Shown here one piece after another: positions 8,741-17,642 of a DNA stretch of 64,000 nt. Origin of the DNA: a virus; the IMG/VR virus record IMGVR_UViG_3300044643_000612, positions 1-64,000 of that record. One strand, given 5' to 3'. The translations under genes and the position numbers were made by a program. The notes beneath the pieces were generated by a model, which did no database searches, was not told the origin of the DNA, and saw nothing but the letters and a program-made list of their open reading frames with translations. The first letter of the stretch is position 1; the number at the start of each line of letters is the position of its first letter.

Positions 8741-9280
8741 ATGCTCGAAGATGATGATAGGCTTAAGAAGGAAATCGGTGCTGGACGCCGGTCCCGCGCC
8801 TCGGAAGACCGCAACGTCACCGAGGACCGTGTGAGGACCGACGACGACCGGCTCGCAATGTTCCGTATGCAGATGCACAACGATGCGCTGCCTGATCTGC
8901 CTCCAATCCCCGGCTACCATGTGTGCTGGTTGACGACGACGAACCCCCGCGACAGCGTTCATCGCAGGATGATGCTGGGGTACACTCCGGTCACGCTAGA
9001 AGATGCGCCCGGTCTGGACCACGCCACCCTGAAAACGGGTGAGTACTCGGGGCTCATCGGCATCAACGAGATGCTCGCGTTCAAGCTGCCATTGAACCTC
9101 TACGAAGCGTTCATGCAGGAGAACCACCACGACGCCCCCGCCCGCGAAGAAGAACGCATGGCCGACACCACCGAGAACCTGGTGGAAGAGGCCAACCGGA
9201 CGGGGTCACAGGTGCAGATGGGGGATGGCACGGCGGCGCTTCGTTCCAGTCCTTCCGCCCGCGGGGTCTTCACCTCATAG
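8741..9280 (+). CDS. Putative head-assembly/structural protein
   Basis: The start is ATG 8741 after AAAAAAGGACG; an upstream in-frame start would overlap the scaffold gene. The 179-residue product has a charged N-terminus, then a central YHVCWLTTTNPRDSVHRRMMLGYTP block that recurs in capsid operons of related short-tailed phages as I remember them, and an FMQENHHDAPAREEERM helix. Biochemical role unknown; context makes it head related. Confidence 0.6.
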   Translation: MLEDDDRLKKEIGAGRRSRASEDRNVTEDRVRTDDDRLAMFRMQMHNDALPDLPPIPGYHVCWLTTTNPRDSVHRRMMLGYTPVTLEDAPGLDHATLKTGEYSGLIGINEMLAFKLPLNLYEAFMQENHHDAPAREEERMADTTENLVEEANRTGSQVQMGDGTAALRSSPSARGVFTS

Positions 9281-9319
9281 GGCGGCCCCATAAACCCCCC
9301 TCGAATGAGGTAAGACGCA

Positions 9320-9880
9320 ATGTCCGCGACTTCCCAACCGTTCGGCCTTCGTCCTGTGACTTCTCCTAGCGGCGTGGTTCGTCCCGTCGCTATGTCGATC
9401 CTCACGGCCTACGGCGCGAACATCCTCCAGAACCAGCCGGTGAAGATCGGCACCAACGGGACCATCGAGGCTGCCGCCATCGGCGACCGCTTCGTCGGGT
9501 CCTTCCAGGGTGTCGAGTTCACTGACAGCGACGGTCGCCGTCGCGTGTCGAACAAGTGGACGTCCGGCACGACCGGCACCGACATCATCGCCTACGTCAC
9601 GGTCGATCCGACCATCGTCTACGAAATCCAGTCTTCGGCGGCCATCGCGGTCACTGATATTGGCTCGCAGGCGGACTACACGACCATCACCGCCGGCTCC
9701 ACGGTCACTGGCCTGTCGCAGCTTATGCTCGACGCCGCCACCCTGACCACCTCCGCCAACGCTTCCTTGCGGATCCTCAACGTCTCGCCCGGCCCCGACA
9801 ATGCGTTCGGGGACACCTACGTCATCCTTCAGGTCCAGATCGCTGAACACCAGTTCATCGCTGACCGCGTCGCCTTCTAA
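9320..9880 (+). CDS. Putative capsid decoration/stabilization protein
   Basis: This 186-residue Ala/Thr/Gly-rich protein lies immediately before the major capsid gene. The sequence (SATSQPFGLRPVTSPSG... ending FIADRVAF) is mostly beta, with no transmembrane segment or enzyme motif. Position and composition match head decoration proteins that trimerise on HK97-fold capsids. That is inference, not a motif match. Confidence 0.55.
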   Translation: MSATSQPFGLRPVTSPSGVVRPVAMSILTAYGANILQNQPVKIGTNGTIEAAAIGDRFVGSFQGVEFTDSDGRRRVSNKWTSGTTGTDIIAYVTVDPTIVYEIQSSAAIAVTDIGSQADYTTITAGSTVTGLSQLMLDAATLTTSANASLRILNVSPGPDNAFGDTYVILQVQIAEHQFIADRVAF

Positions 9881-9894
9881 GGAGGACCCGCACC

Positions 9895-10809
9895 ATGGCT
9901 AATCCTATGAGGTCAACCGACTTCCGGTCCATCGTTGAGCCCATCCTCAACGAATCGTTCAACGGCGTGTACGACCAGCGCGCAGACGAGTGGAAGCAAG
10001 TCTTCACGGAGTTCCAAGGCATTGCCCGGAACTACCACGAGGAAGTGATGCTCTACGGCATGGGCACCGCGCCTGAACTGCCGGACGGTATGCCCGTCAC
10101 CTACCAGTCGGGTGGCGTGCTGTTCGTCCAGCGGTACATCTACAAGGTCTACGGTCTGGCTTTCGCCCTGACCAAGGTCCTTGTCGAGGACGGCGACCAC
10201 ATCCGCGTCGGCCAGACCTACTCCAAGCACCTCGCCCAGTCCCTGGTCGAGACCAAGGAGACCCTCGGCGCCAACATCCTGAACCGTGCCTTCAACGGCT
10301 CGTACACGGGTGGTGACGGCGTGGCTCTGGTGGTGAACAACCACCCCATCGTCAACGGCACGGCCTCCAACGTCCTGAGCACCGCCGCGGCGCTGTCTCA
10401 GACCTCGCTGGAGCAGATGCTCATCCAGATCCGCAACGCCGTCGACAACAACGGCAAGCGCATCCGCCTGACGCCGAAGAAGCTGGTCATTGGTCCGTCC
10501 AACACCTTCCAAGCCGAAGTGCTGCTCAACTCCGCGCTCCGCGCCGGCACCGCCAACAACGACATCAACCCCGTCAAGTCGATGGGTCTGCTGTCCGGCG
10601 GCCAGGCCAACCTCTCGCGTATCACCTCGACCACCGCTTGGTGGATCCAGACCGATGCGCCCGAGGGCCTGAAGCTGGCCAAGCGTCGCGGGCTGGAGAA
10701 GTCCATGGAAGGCGACTTCGAGACCGACTCCATGCGCTACAAGGCCACTGAGCGTTATGCGTTCAACTGGACTGACTGGCGCGGCGTCTACGGGACCGCT
10801 GGCGTCTGA
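9895..10809 (+). CDS. Major capsid protein
   Basis: The 304-residue protein has a strong ribosome site (AAGGAGG before ATG 9895) and is followed by a tetraloop terminator, as expected for a very highly expressed gene. The order helix-rich N-terminus (RSIVEPILNESFNGVYDQRADEWKQ), GTAPELPDGMPV, long helix around 105-140 and a C-terminal beta region (ERYAFNWTDWRGVYG) fits the HK97 fold. No N-terminal protease-processed delta domain is obvious, in line with a separate scaffold gene. Confidence 0.85.
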   Translation: MANPMRSTDFRSIVEPILNESFNGVYDQRADEWKQVFTEFQGIARNYHEEVMLYGMGTAPELPDGMPVTYQSGGVLFVQRYIYKVYGLAFALTKVLVEDGDHIRVGQTYSKHLAQSLVETKETLGANILNRAFNGSYTGGDGVALVVNNHPIVNGTASNVLSTAAALSQTSLEQMLIQIRNAVDNNGKRIRLTPKKLVIGPSNTFQAEVLLNSALRAGTANNDINPVKSMGLLSGGQANLSRITSTTAWWIQTDAPEGLKLAKRRGLEKSMEGDFETDSMRYKATERYAFNWTDWRGVYGTAGV

Positions 10810-10818
10810 TTGAGGCAA

Positions 10819-10840
10819 GCCCGGCGCTTCGGCGCCGGGC
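10819..10840 (+). terminator. Hairpin terminator after the capsid gene
   Basis: A 9-bp perfect GC-rich stem (GCCCGGCGC / GCGCCGGGC) closes on a TTCG tetraloop, 10 bases after the capsid stop. The downstream T tract is weak (gaaccttgtc), so it may attenuate transcription or protect the mRNA 3' end rather than stop all transcription into the following genes. Confidence 0.75.
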
Positions 10841-10879
10841 GAACCTTGTCAGCCTAACTTCAAGCCAAAGGACAACACC

Positions 10880-11320
10880 ATGGCTCAAACCCACCTAAGC
10901 GGCCCTCTGGCCTCCGGCGACAAGCAGCCCGGTACGCCCGGCGGCAACAACATCGGGCTGGCGGTTCTGTCGCAGACCTTCCTGATCGACTTCGACGCGA
11001 CCTTGGTGCAGACCCGGTCTGTCCTGCTCCCGGTCAACAGCCAGATTGTCAACATCCTCTGCGACGTGCTGACCGCCTACAACAGCGCCACTTCGGCGAC
11101 GCTGACTGTGGGCACCGCTGCGGCGGGCACCCAGTACGCCTCGGGCGTCAACGCCAAAACCGCTGGCCGGACCATCCCGACCTTCACGGCGGCGCAACTG
11201 GCCGCGATGGACGACACCGGGACGAGCGAGGGCGTGTTCGCCACCGTGACCTCCGTCGGCCAGCCGACTGCCGGTCAGGTCCGCGTGACCGTCAACTACG
11301 TCCAGACCACGGGCATCTAA
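10880..11320 (+). CDS. Virion-associated protein (146 aa)
   Basis: The gene starts at ATG 10880 after AAAGGA and is the first gene beyond the capsid terminator. The sequence is Thr/Ala/Val rich and beta-like, with no transmembrane helix. It resembles small capsid-surface or decoration proteins in composition only. Function unknown. Confidence 0.6.
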   Translation: MAQTHLSGPLASGDKQPGTPGGNNIGLAVLSQTFLIDFDATLVQTRSVLLPVNSQIVNILCDVLTAYNSATSATLTVGTAAAGTQYASGVNAKTAGRTIPTFTAAQLAAMDDTGTSEGVFATVTSVGQPTAGQVRVTVNYVQTTGI

Positions 11321-11371
11321 GCCTGGGGGCCGGTCCTCGGATCGGCCCTCACCTCTTTCGGAGACGACACC

Positions 11372-11698
11372 ATGCGTCCAGTGACAGTCAGCCAGACCGG
11401 CGTCGGCAGCAGCACGGTTGTCATCCCTGACTACATGCTCAACCCCTTCAACATCGGGGTCGCGGTCAAGGTGACAGGCACCGTCACCTACACGGTTGAG
11501 CACACGTTCGACGACGTGTTCGCTCCCACATTCAGCCCCGCCTCGGCCACCTGGTTCTCGCACACGACCCTCGCTTCTCTTTCGGCGAACGCGGTCAGCA
11601 ACTACGCTTTCGCTGTCCGGGGGATCCGCGTCACCGTCACCGCCGGTTCCGGCACAGCATCACTGACCCTCGTCCAGTCGGGCGTGGCGTCGAACTAA
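11372..11698 (+). CDS. Putative virion protein (108 aa)
   Basis: This short all-beta protein (MRPVTVSQTGVGSSTVVIPDY...FNIGVAVKVTG) carries a VTYTVEHTFDDVF strand pattern that I have seen in small phage structural proteins. It ends TASLTLVQSGVASN. It is probably a small virion component; no enzyme signature is present. Confidence 0.6.
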   Translation: MRPVTVSQTGVGSSTVVIPDYMLNPFNIGVAVKVTGTVTYTVEHTFDDVFAPTFSPASATWFSHTTLASLSANAVSNYAFAVRGIRVTVTAGSGTASLTLVQSGVASN

Positions 11699-11709
11699 GA
11701 GGGTAGGAC

Positions 11710-12297
11710 ATGTCGGACAACGGGTTGTCTGCCGGGGGTGGAGCCTCAGACTTCGCCGCCAAGGTGGCTTTGGCTGCCGAGGGCGGGGTGGCGTTCGCCG
11801 ACCGCATCAACATGTTGCGACAGGCCGAGGAGGCCGCGACCAAGGCCAAGCAGGCGCTGGGCATCGCTGGTGACGCAGCCGAGGCGTTTGAGCAGGCTTC
11901 CGCCAAACTCTCCGCCGCCGCGGATAAGGTCGCCAAGGCCAAGTCGGAAGCCGAGGGCATCACGACGAAGGCCAAGGTCGCCGCCGACGAGATGACCGGC
12001 AAGGCCAACACGCTGCTCACCGAGGCCGGCCAGGTCAAGGTCGCTGCGGAAGCTGCCGCCAAGGCGCTCAAGGCCGAGGCAGACAAGGCGCTCAAGGCCG
12101 CCAAGGCGGAAGCCCAAGAATTGGTGCGAGCCGCCAAGGCCGAGGTCGGCGACATCGAGAAGGCGTCTGGCGCCGCGCAGGCTGCCCTTGCGGATGCCCT
12201 TGCCAAGAAGGCCGAGGCCGAGTCCACCGCCGCGACGCTCGAAGCCGCCAGCCGCGACTTCCTGGCCGTTCTGCGGGGTGTGACCAATGGCGGTTAA
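11710..12297 (+). CDS. Alanine/lysine-rich coiled-coil protein
   Basis: The 195-residue product is dominated by Ala, Lys and Glu in heptad-like order from about residue 40 to 180, so it should be one long coiled coil. Its stop overlaps the next gene's start by 11 bases. Position among capsid-proximal genes suggests a structural rod, fibre shaft or assembly factor. Composition alone cannot decide. Confidence 0.6.
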   Translation: MSDNGLSAGGGASDFAAKVALAAEGGVAFADRINMLRQAEEAATKAKQALGIAGDAAEAFEQASAKLSAAADKVAKAKSEAEGITTKAKVAADEMTGKANTLLTEAGQVKVAAEAAAKALKAEADKALKAAKAEAQELVRAAKAEVGDIEKASGAAQAALADALAKKAEAESTAATLEAASRDFLAVLRGVTNGG

Positions 12298-12661
12298 CTA
12301 CAGCACTGCGGTCAAGAACACCCGCATGACGGCGGTGCGCGACGCCATCGACGGCGGCGCTGGCCCCGGCACGTTGGAGATCTGCACCACCAGCTACACG
12401 ACCGTGCTGGCCACTGTCACGCTGGACGACCCGTGCGGCACCGTGTCGAGCGGCGTCTTGACGTTCAGCGCCCTGCCGATCAGCACCACGGCGTCGAACA
12501 ACGGCACGGCGGCGCTGGCGCGGTTCAAGGACTCCACCGGCACCGTGGTCTGCGACGGCCTGACGGTCGGCACCAGCGGCACGAATGTCATCGTCAGCAC
12601 CACGACGTTCACCTCCGGCCAGAGCGTCGACCTGACCGCAGCCACGATCACGCACGGGTAA
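12287..12661 (+). CDS. Hypothetical virion-region protein (124 aa)
   Basis: A beta-rich protein (MAVNYSTAVKNTRMTAVRDAIDGG then Thr/Ser-rich strands). Similar short proteins occur in structural operons of other phages, with the N-terminal phrase YSTAVKNARMTAVRDAI as I recall it. Its start overlaps the coiled-coil gene. No function is assigned. Confidence 0.6.
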   Translation: MAVNYSTAVKNTRMTAVRDAIDGGAGPGTLEICTTSYTTVLATVTLDDPCGTVSSGVLTFSALPISTTASNNGTAALARFKDSTGTVVCDGLTVGTSGTNVIVSTTTFTSGQSVDLTAATITHG

Positions 12662-12667
12662 GGGGCC

Positions 12668-13087
12668 ATGGCTGACAACGTAGGCTACACACCCGGGTCA
12701 GGCGCAACGGTCGCCGCTGACGACATTGGCGGGGTGCTGCATCAACGCATCAAGATCGGCGTAGGCGAGGACGGGACGGCGGTTGACGTTTCAGAAGCCA
12801 ACCCCATGCCGTCTAGGGACGCAAACGCGGGCAACACCCTGCTTCGCATCCTGCAAATGCTCATGGCCCCTCTGGGCTACGACAAGTCGCTCCAGCGCCA
12901 GCGCGGAACGGTCCTCGTGGAGTCCGGCACCATAACGACCGTCGGCACGGTGACGACCGTCAGCACCGTCAACACGGTAACCACCCTCAGTAACATTACG
13001 TCGGTCGGCGGCTACCCGGCCCAAATGCAAATCATCGACGGAAACCGTGCAGCCTGGGCGCTGAACGTCCGCTCGCGCATCACCTGA
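12668..13087 (+). CDS. Putative virion protein with VTTV-type repeats
   Basis: The 139-residue protein has a conserved-looking phrase V.EANPMPSRD, a short helix (LLRILQMLMAPLGYD), then tandem Thr-Val repeats (TVGTVTTVSTVNTVTTLSNI) and an ending AWALNVRSRIT. This layout is common in small structural proteins of many phages. The repeats suggest a beta-solenoid or fibre-like segment. Confidence 0.6.
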   Translation: MADNVGYTPGSGATVAADDIGGVLHQRIKIGVGEDGTAVDVSEANPMPSRDANAGNTLLRILQMLMAPLGYDKSLQRQRGTVLVESGTITTVGTVTTVSTVNTVTTLSNITSVGGYPAQMQIIDGNRAAWALNVRSRIT

Positions 13088-13094
13088 GGATCAC

Positions 13095-14705
13095 ATGGCA
13101 AACACCTTCAAGAAGGTCATCGACGCGCAAATCTGGCGTCAGGTTCAGCCCAGCCCCAATGCTCACGCTGCCGGGTCCTCGATGGCGTCGGACCTGCGGT
13201 CCACCCTGCTCCGCAACCCCTTCGTCTACGACATCGTCGGCGCGACGACCCTGAACCGCTTCAACATCATTTCAAAGGCGTGGCAGCCGATGACCTCCCC
13301 TGCTCTGGGAGGCAGTGTTGCGGCTGGAGCCACCTCGGCTTTTGCCCCGTCTCTCGGCTTGGTCGGCACCATTGCGGCAGGCGCGACGACCACGAGCGTC
13401 GTGATCTCGACGGCCTTCCCGACTGCGGTTGGCCTCAACATGCTGGCCAATCGCGGCGGCTCCGGCGACAAGGGCTTCAAACTCCGCATCACCGACACCA
13501 CAGCGGGCAAGGTGGAGGAGCGCTGGATCGTCGGCAATACGGTCGGCACGACCCCGACCATCACGGTCGAGACAGCCTTCACCTTCACCCCGGCTACGGG
13601 CGCTCGCTATGAAATCCTGGCCGGTCGCCTGTATATGCTCAACGCGGGCGCTTTGGCGGCAAACCAGTTCCGGTCCTTTGAGCTCGCCGCGAATACGCTT
13701 TCGGCCAGTTTGACGACGACCAACCTTCCCGCCACCATTGCCACAGACAGTGCGATGCTGGTTCTCGACGAGCAATACACGCCCTACAACATGGCCCCCG
13801 GCGAAGGGATGGTGAAGGGCTCCTTCACCTATGACACCGGCCTGAGCGCACTTGCGGCGACGGCAACGGGCGCTTCGACCCTCACCGGGCAGGCGACGGG
13901 CGGCGACGCGGTTGTGGCGGTCAACGAATACCGCAACTTCCAAATCCGGATCGTGCAGGACACCGTGACCCCGGCGGCGGTTGGCCAGCGGCGGATCATC
14001 GCTTCGCACACTGTCGGGGCCTCTCCGGTTTACACCCTGGGCACGGCTTGGACGACGACGCCTTCGTCCTCGGCAAAATACGTCATCGAACTGCCGAACC
14101 TGATGCTGCTGCGGTCGAGCGCCACCAACGTTGTCTATACCTACAACTACGGCGATGCGACCGTGAACAACGGCACCAACAGCATTGCGGCGGGTGCGTG
14201 GTCCATAACCTACTTCGGCAACGCCCCTGCGGCCCAAGCCGCCGGAGGGCTCTGGGCTCCGTCTTTCGGCATCCAACCCGATGCGGCCCGAAACGCTCGC
14301 CACAGCTTCAACTATTTCTTCCGAGGCGGCGCGGTTGTCACTCTCGACGTTCTGGACATCGCGGGGTCGATCACCGGAACGTGGACCGGGGGAATTACCT
14401 ACGACGGCAACAGCACGGCCATTGGCACTGGAACCACTGGCGTCTATGCCCCGTTTGAGAACGAAGGCCGGATGTTCTACCTGAACGCCTATGTGGCGTC
14501 GGCGCTCAACCAGTTCTTCCGCTTCGATGTGCAGAACAGGGTTCTGACGCCCTACACCAACACCGACTTTGTTCAATCGGGCAGTGCCGCCGTTGGCGGG
14601 CGCATGGCGGCTTACTGTGCCATCGACGGGACGGACACTTACGACGTCCTGCTTCTTAAGGCTCACACCTCCCAAATCTGTCAAGAACTCGTGGTGCTGG
14701 TGTGA
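13095..14705 (+). CDS. Large virion protein, beta-rich (536 aa)
   Basis: The protein begins MANTFKKVIDAQIWRQVQPSPNAHAAGSSMASDLR and is then almost entirely beta strands and Thr/Ala/Gly turns. Two internal segments share the pattern (I)RI.DTT/V....(R)RII...VG..P......T, around residues 130-170 and 275-320, which hints at a duplicated domain. Likely capsid-surface or fibre related. No catalytic residues are recognisable. Confidence 0.62.
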   Translation: MANTFKKVIDAQIWRQVQPSPNAHAAGSSMASDLRSTLLRNPFVYDIVGATTLNRFNIISKAWQPMTSPALGGSVAAGATSAFAPSLGLVGTIAAGATTTSVVISTAFPTAVGLNMLANRGGSGDKGFKLRITDTTAGKVEERWIVGNTVGTTPTITVETAFTFTPATGARYEILAGRLYMLNAGALAANQFRSFELAANTLSASLTTTNLPATIATDSAMLVLDEQYTPYNMAPGEGMVKGSFTYDTGLSALAATATGASTLTGQATGGDAVVAVNEYRNFQIRIVQDTVTPAAVGQRRIIASHTVGASPVYTLGTAWTTTPSSSAKYVIELPNLMLLRSSATNVVYTYNYGDATVNNGTNSIAAGAWSITYFGNAPAAQAAGGLWAPSFGIQPDAARNARHSFNYFFRGGAVVTLDVLDIAGSITGTWTGGITYDGNSTAIGTGTTGVYAPFENEGRMFYLNAYVASALNQFFRFDVQNRVLTPYTNTDFVQSGSAAVGGRMAAYCAIDGTDTYDVLLLKAHTSQICQELVVLV

Positions 14706-14866
14706 CAATACCCGACTTGATCCGCCTGATGCAAAACCAACTCGCCACGCTGAACGGCATGTTGGCGACCGCCACGGTTCAGGGTGACGTTGCCCGCGTC
14801 GTGGCTCTTGATGCCCAAATCCTCCAGACCCAAGTGACCCTGGACCAACTCCGCTCTCTGCCCTGA
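14702..14866 (+). CDS. Small hypothetical protein (54 aa)
   Basis: A GTG start overlaps the previous stop in GTGA. The product is one predicted amphipathic helix pair (LIRLMQNQLATLNGMLATATVQGDVARVVALDAQI), which suggests a small coiled-coil partner of the preceding structural protein. The overlap supports translational coupling. Confidence 0.5.
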   Translation: MTIPDLIRLMQNQLATLNGMLATATVQGDVARVVALDAQILQTQVTLDQLRSLP

Positions 14867-14889
14867 GCGCCTAGACAGGAGGGCGTGAC

Positions 14890-15300
14890 ATGCTTCTGAC
14901 CCTCCTCTCCCCGCAGGGCGCTGCCGGGACGATCACCGTCACGCTTGCCGCCACCGAGGCGCAAGACGTTGCGGCGCTGAACGTCACGCTCACTGCCCCG
15001 ATCACTGCATCGCTTGCCGCCACTGAGGCGCAGGATCTCGCCGCGGTCGACGTGGTGGTGCGCACCGTTGTCACGCTGGCCGCCACCGAGGCGCAGGACG
15101 TTGCAGCACTCAGCGTCACGCTGGGGGCCGCGATCACCGCAGCCCTGGCCGCCACCGAGGCGCAGGACGTGGCGACGATCAGCATAACTGTCGGCGGCGG
15201 ACCAACCGAGCAATTTACGGTGAGCGGTCCTCATGTTACAGACATCTTCACCACGACCACCTTGTCGTATCCCTACGACATCAAGAGGCGCACGGCCTGA
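14890..15300 (+). CDS. Repeat protein with four LAATEAQDVA units
   Basis: The 136-residue protein consists mainly of four near-identical units of about 23-26 residues built on LAATEAQDVAAL.VTL..(P/A)ITA, at residues about 18-108, then a non-repeated tail ending YPYDIKRRTA. The DNA repeats are visible from 14941 to 15180. Such short in-frame repeats suit a fibrous or adhesive virion part. GGAGGG before ATG 14890 sets the start. Confidence 0.6.
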   Translation: MLLTLLSPQGAAGTITVTLAATEAQDVAALNVTLTAPITASLAATEAQDLAAVDVVVRTVVTLAATEAQDVAALSVTLGAAITAALAATEAQDVATISITVGGGPTEQFTVSGPHVTDIFTTTTLSYPYDIKRRTA

Positions 15301-15302
15301 CC

Positions 15303-15626
15303 ATGTACGACCTGTCACTCAGAGAGCAGACGGAGCGGGCCAAGATCGCCATCGACGAAGCCTTGGGCCTGTTCAACGGAGCGCAAGCTGCGCCGCCCGG
15401 ACAGCCTCCCCGCCCGCCTGTCCCCTCCGCAGGTGCGCCCCCGTCTCCCGCTGCTCCTTCGGGACCGGGGGCTGCGGGGCCACCGGGTCAGGCCCAAGGC
15501 ACCCCGTTCGCCGGCGCTGCGTCGAACCCCGCCCTGCGCCAGCAGCAGGGCGCGCTGGGCTCGCTGGAGTCGGCCATGCAACAGCCGATGGTCCGCTCGG
15601 GCGGCCCGCTCATGCCGGAGTTCTGA
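15303..15626 (+). CDS. Proline-rich hypothetical protein (107 aa)
   Basis: An N-terminal helix (YDLSLREQTERAKIAIDEALGLF) is followed by a Pro/Gly/Ala-rich disordered segment and a short helical end with MPEF. There is no recognised domain. It lies between the repeat protein and the basic MKGY proteins. Confidence 0.55.
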   Translation: MYDLSLREQTERAKIAIDEALGLFNGAQAAPPGQPPRPPVPSAGAPPSPAAPSGPGAAGPPGQAQGTPFAGAASNPALRQQQGALGSLESAMQQPMVRSGGPLMPEF

Positions 15627-15628
15627 CG

Positions 15629-15937
15629 ATGAAGGGCTACACGGACACCACGCGCACGGTCTACATGTCAGAGGGCGGCAAGACCCCGGCGTGGACCCGC
15701 AAGGCCGGCAAGGATCCAGACGGCGGCCTGAACGCCAAGGGTCGCGCCTCCTACAACCGCGCCAACCCCGGCAAGCCGGGCCTTAAGCCGCCCGCCCCGA
15801 ACCCCAAGACCGAGAAGGATGCGGCTCGCCGCAAGTCCTACTGCGCCCGCTCCGCCGGACAGGCGAAGATGTTTCCCGAAGCCGCCAAAGACCCAAACAG
15901 CCGCCTGCGCAAAGCCAGGCGGGCGTGGGACTGCTAA
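15629..15937 (+). CDS. DUF6321-like basic protein (102 aa)
   Basis: The start is ATG 15629. The protein is basic, with DP.GGLNAKGRASYN.ANPG..LKPP in the middle and KSYCARSAGQ...AAKDPNSRLRKARRAWDC at the end. This Cys-Ala-Arg plus terminal W-(D/N)-C pattern is what I remember as DUF6321, found in head regions of aquatic phages. Function not established. It shares the N-terminal MKGY with the next gene. Confidence 0.65.
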   Translation: MKGYTDTTRTVYMSEGGKTPAWTRKAGKDPDGGLNAKGRASYNRANPGKPGLKPPAPNPKTEKDAARRKSYCARSAGQAKMFPEAAKDPNSRLRKARRAWDC

Positions 15938-15953
15938 CCAAGGATCTGATCCC

Positions 15954-16571
15954 ATGAAAGGCTACAAGAACAGCACCAAGACGGTCTACGAGACCGAGGC
16001 GTCCGATTACGATTCCGGCTACCGTAGCGGCAAAGATGTTTACTCCAAAAGCCGTATGGCGTCCTCGATGACGCCCAGCGAAAAAGGCGGCGCGGCGGGG
16101 AAAATCTCGCGGGGCGTTATGCGGGCGACGGTCGTCAAGCCGACGGACGCCGTGGTCAAGGCGTTGTCGCGCACAGGGGCTCTCACCGACGACGGCGGCA
16201 CCAAAGCGTCCCCTGCCTACGTTAAAGGCCAACTGAAAGCCCGCAAGGACACCGTCGGCTACGCCAAGGGCGGCGCGGTCAAGGCTTCCCCGCCCAAAGC
16301 CTACGACGCGGTGAAGGACGAGCCCACCTCGCGCCCGCTGACTGCGGACCAGATGCGCAACCTCCGTAACCGCATGAAGGCTCCGAAGCGCGCCTACGAC
16401 CCGGTGAAGGACGAGCCCACCTCGCGCCCCTTCGCCAAGGGTGGCTACGCCAAGAAGGACATGGCCCAGGACAAGGCCACTGCCGGCAAGGCAGTCCACA
16501 AGCACGAGCGCAAGATGCACCCGGGCAAGCCTCTGACCAAGATGCAGATGGGCGGCAAGGTCGGTTGCTAG
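15954..16571 (+). CDS. Basic Lys/Gly-rich hypothetical protein (205 aa)
   Basis: It begins MKGYKNSTKTVYETEASDY, paralogous to the N-terminus of the preceding gene. An internal duplication reads (K/R)AYD(A/P)VKDEPTSRP at two places (about 118 and 145), and the tail is very basic, ending MQMGGKVGC. The positive charge suggests nucleic acid contact inside the virion. This is inference from composition. Confidence 0.58.
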   Translation: MKGYKNSTKTVYETEASDYDSGYRSGKDVYSKSRMASSMTPSEKGGAAGKISRGVMRATVVKPTDAVVKALSRTGALTDDGGTKASPAYVKGQLKARKDTVGYAKGGAVKASPPKAYDAVKDEPTSRPLTADQMRNLRNRMKAPKRAYDPVKDEPTSRPFAKGGYAKKDMAQDKATAGKAVHKHERKMHPGKPLTKMQMGGKVGC

Positions 16572-16580
16572 GCCGACCTT
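16557..16580 (+). terminator. Hairpin overlapping the stop codon at 16571
   Basis: An 8-bp perfect stem AAGGTCGG / CCGACCTT with an 8-base loop contains the TAG stop. A second small stem (TCTGCT / AGCAGA) follows about 30 bases later in the 79-base gap before the next gene. No long T tract follows, so it is a weak terminator or an mRNA-processing/stability hairpin. Confidence 0.45.
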
Positions 16581-16650
16581 AGTCCTATACAATCTCACCA
16601 GACAGGTCTGCTGCACATAGCAGACTGCTGACCCCAACAGCGGACCTGCC

Positions 16651-17637
16651 ATGGCCTACTCCGGCACAATCTCGCAGACTGTGTTCGATACCCGCAAGGT
16701 TGTCGACAACGCCTTCCGGCGAGCGAAGATGCTGCCTGAGACGGTCTCCGGCGAGCAGATCGACATCGCTCGGGACCAACTCTACCTGCTGCTCTCGAAC
16801 CTGGCCAATCGCGGTGTGCCGCTCTGGTGCGTCGAGAAGGTCATCGTCCCGCTCTACGAGGGCATCGGTGACGTCACCCTGCCCGCCGGCACTGTCGACA
16901 TCCTCAACGTCAACCTGCGCGTCTTGCAGGAAGTGACCGGCGTCAACACCGTCACCTCGACCACCTACAGCACCAGCTTCGGCACCGACACGCCCGTCAC
17001 CACCGTCGGCGTGCTGTGGTCGGCAGCCGCCGCGCCCATCGCCCTGGAGCGGTCGGTTGACGGCGCAACGTGGACCACCGTCCAGACCGAGACGCCGTCC
17101 GCCGGCGCGGGCGAGTGGACGTGGTTTGACGTCTCGCAGATCATCTCCGCGCCCTACTTCCGGGTGCGCGCCACGACCGGCGTGCTGTCCTACACCCAGG
17201 TCTACTTCGGCAACAACCCGACGGAAATCCCGTTCGGCAGGCTGAACAAGGACGACTACACGAACCTGCCCAACAAGGCGTTCAAGTCGCTCCGCCCCCT
17301 GCAATACTGGTTCGACCGGCAGGTCCCCGCGCCCGTCATGCACCTGTGGCCGGTGCCGGATAGTGGCTCCACCGTCTACCAGATCGTCGCCTGGCGCCAC
17401 CGGCATATCATGGACGTCGGCACCATGACGCAGGACGTCGAGGTCCCGCAGCGGTGGCTCGACGCCGTGATCGCCCTGCTCGCCGCCAAGCTGGCGTCGG
17501 AGATCCCCGAAGTGCCCGCCGACATGATCCCGCTGCTGGACGCCAAGGCCGCGCAGGCCGAAGCGGAAGCCTGGAGCGAGGAGCGGGACAACTCGCCCAT
17601 CCGCTGGGCACCCAACATCAGCGCGTACACGAGGTAG
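16651..17637 (+). CDS. Virion connector/adaptor-region protein (328 aa)
   Basis: The N-terminal third is helical (VVDNAFRRAKMLPETVSGEQIDIARDQLYLLLSNLANRG), followed by a long beta insert (about 95-195) and a helical end (WLDAVIALLAAKLASEIPEVP). The N- and C-terminal helical halves resemble phage head-tail adaptor (gp4/SU10-type) proteins with an inserted beta domain. It sits in the tail-connector part of the operon. Adaptor identity is plausible, not certain. Confidence 0.6.
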   Translation: MAYSGTISQTVFDTRKVVDNAFRRAKMLPETVSGEQIDIARDQLYLLLSNLANRGVPLWCVEKVIVPLYEGIGDVTLPAGTVDILNVNLRVLQEVTGVNTVTSTTYSTSFGTDTPVTTVGVLWSAAAAPIALERSVDGATWTTVQTETPSAGAGEWTWFDVSQIISAPYFRVRATTGVLSYTQVYFGNNPTEIPFGRLNKDDYTNLPNKAFKSLRPLQYWFDRQVPAPVMHLWPVPDSGSTVYQIVAWRHRHIMDVGTMTQDVEVPQRWLDAVIALLAAKLASEIPEVPADMIPLLDAKAAQAEAEAWSEERDNSPIRWAPNISAYTR

Positions 17638-17642
17638 GTTCG

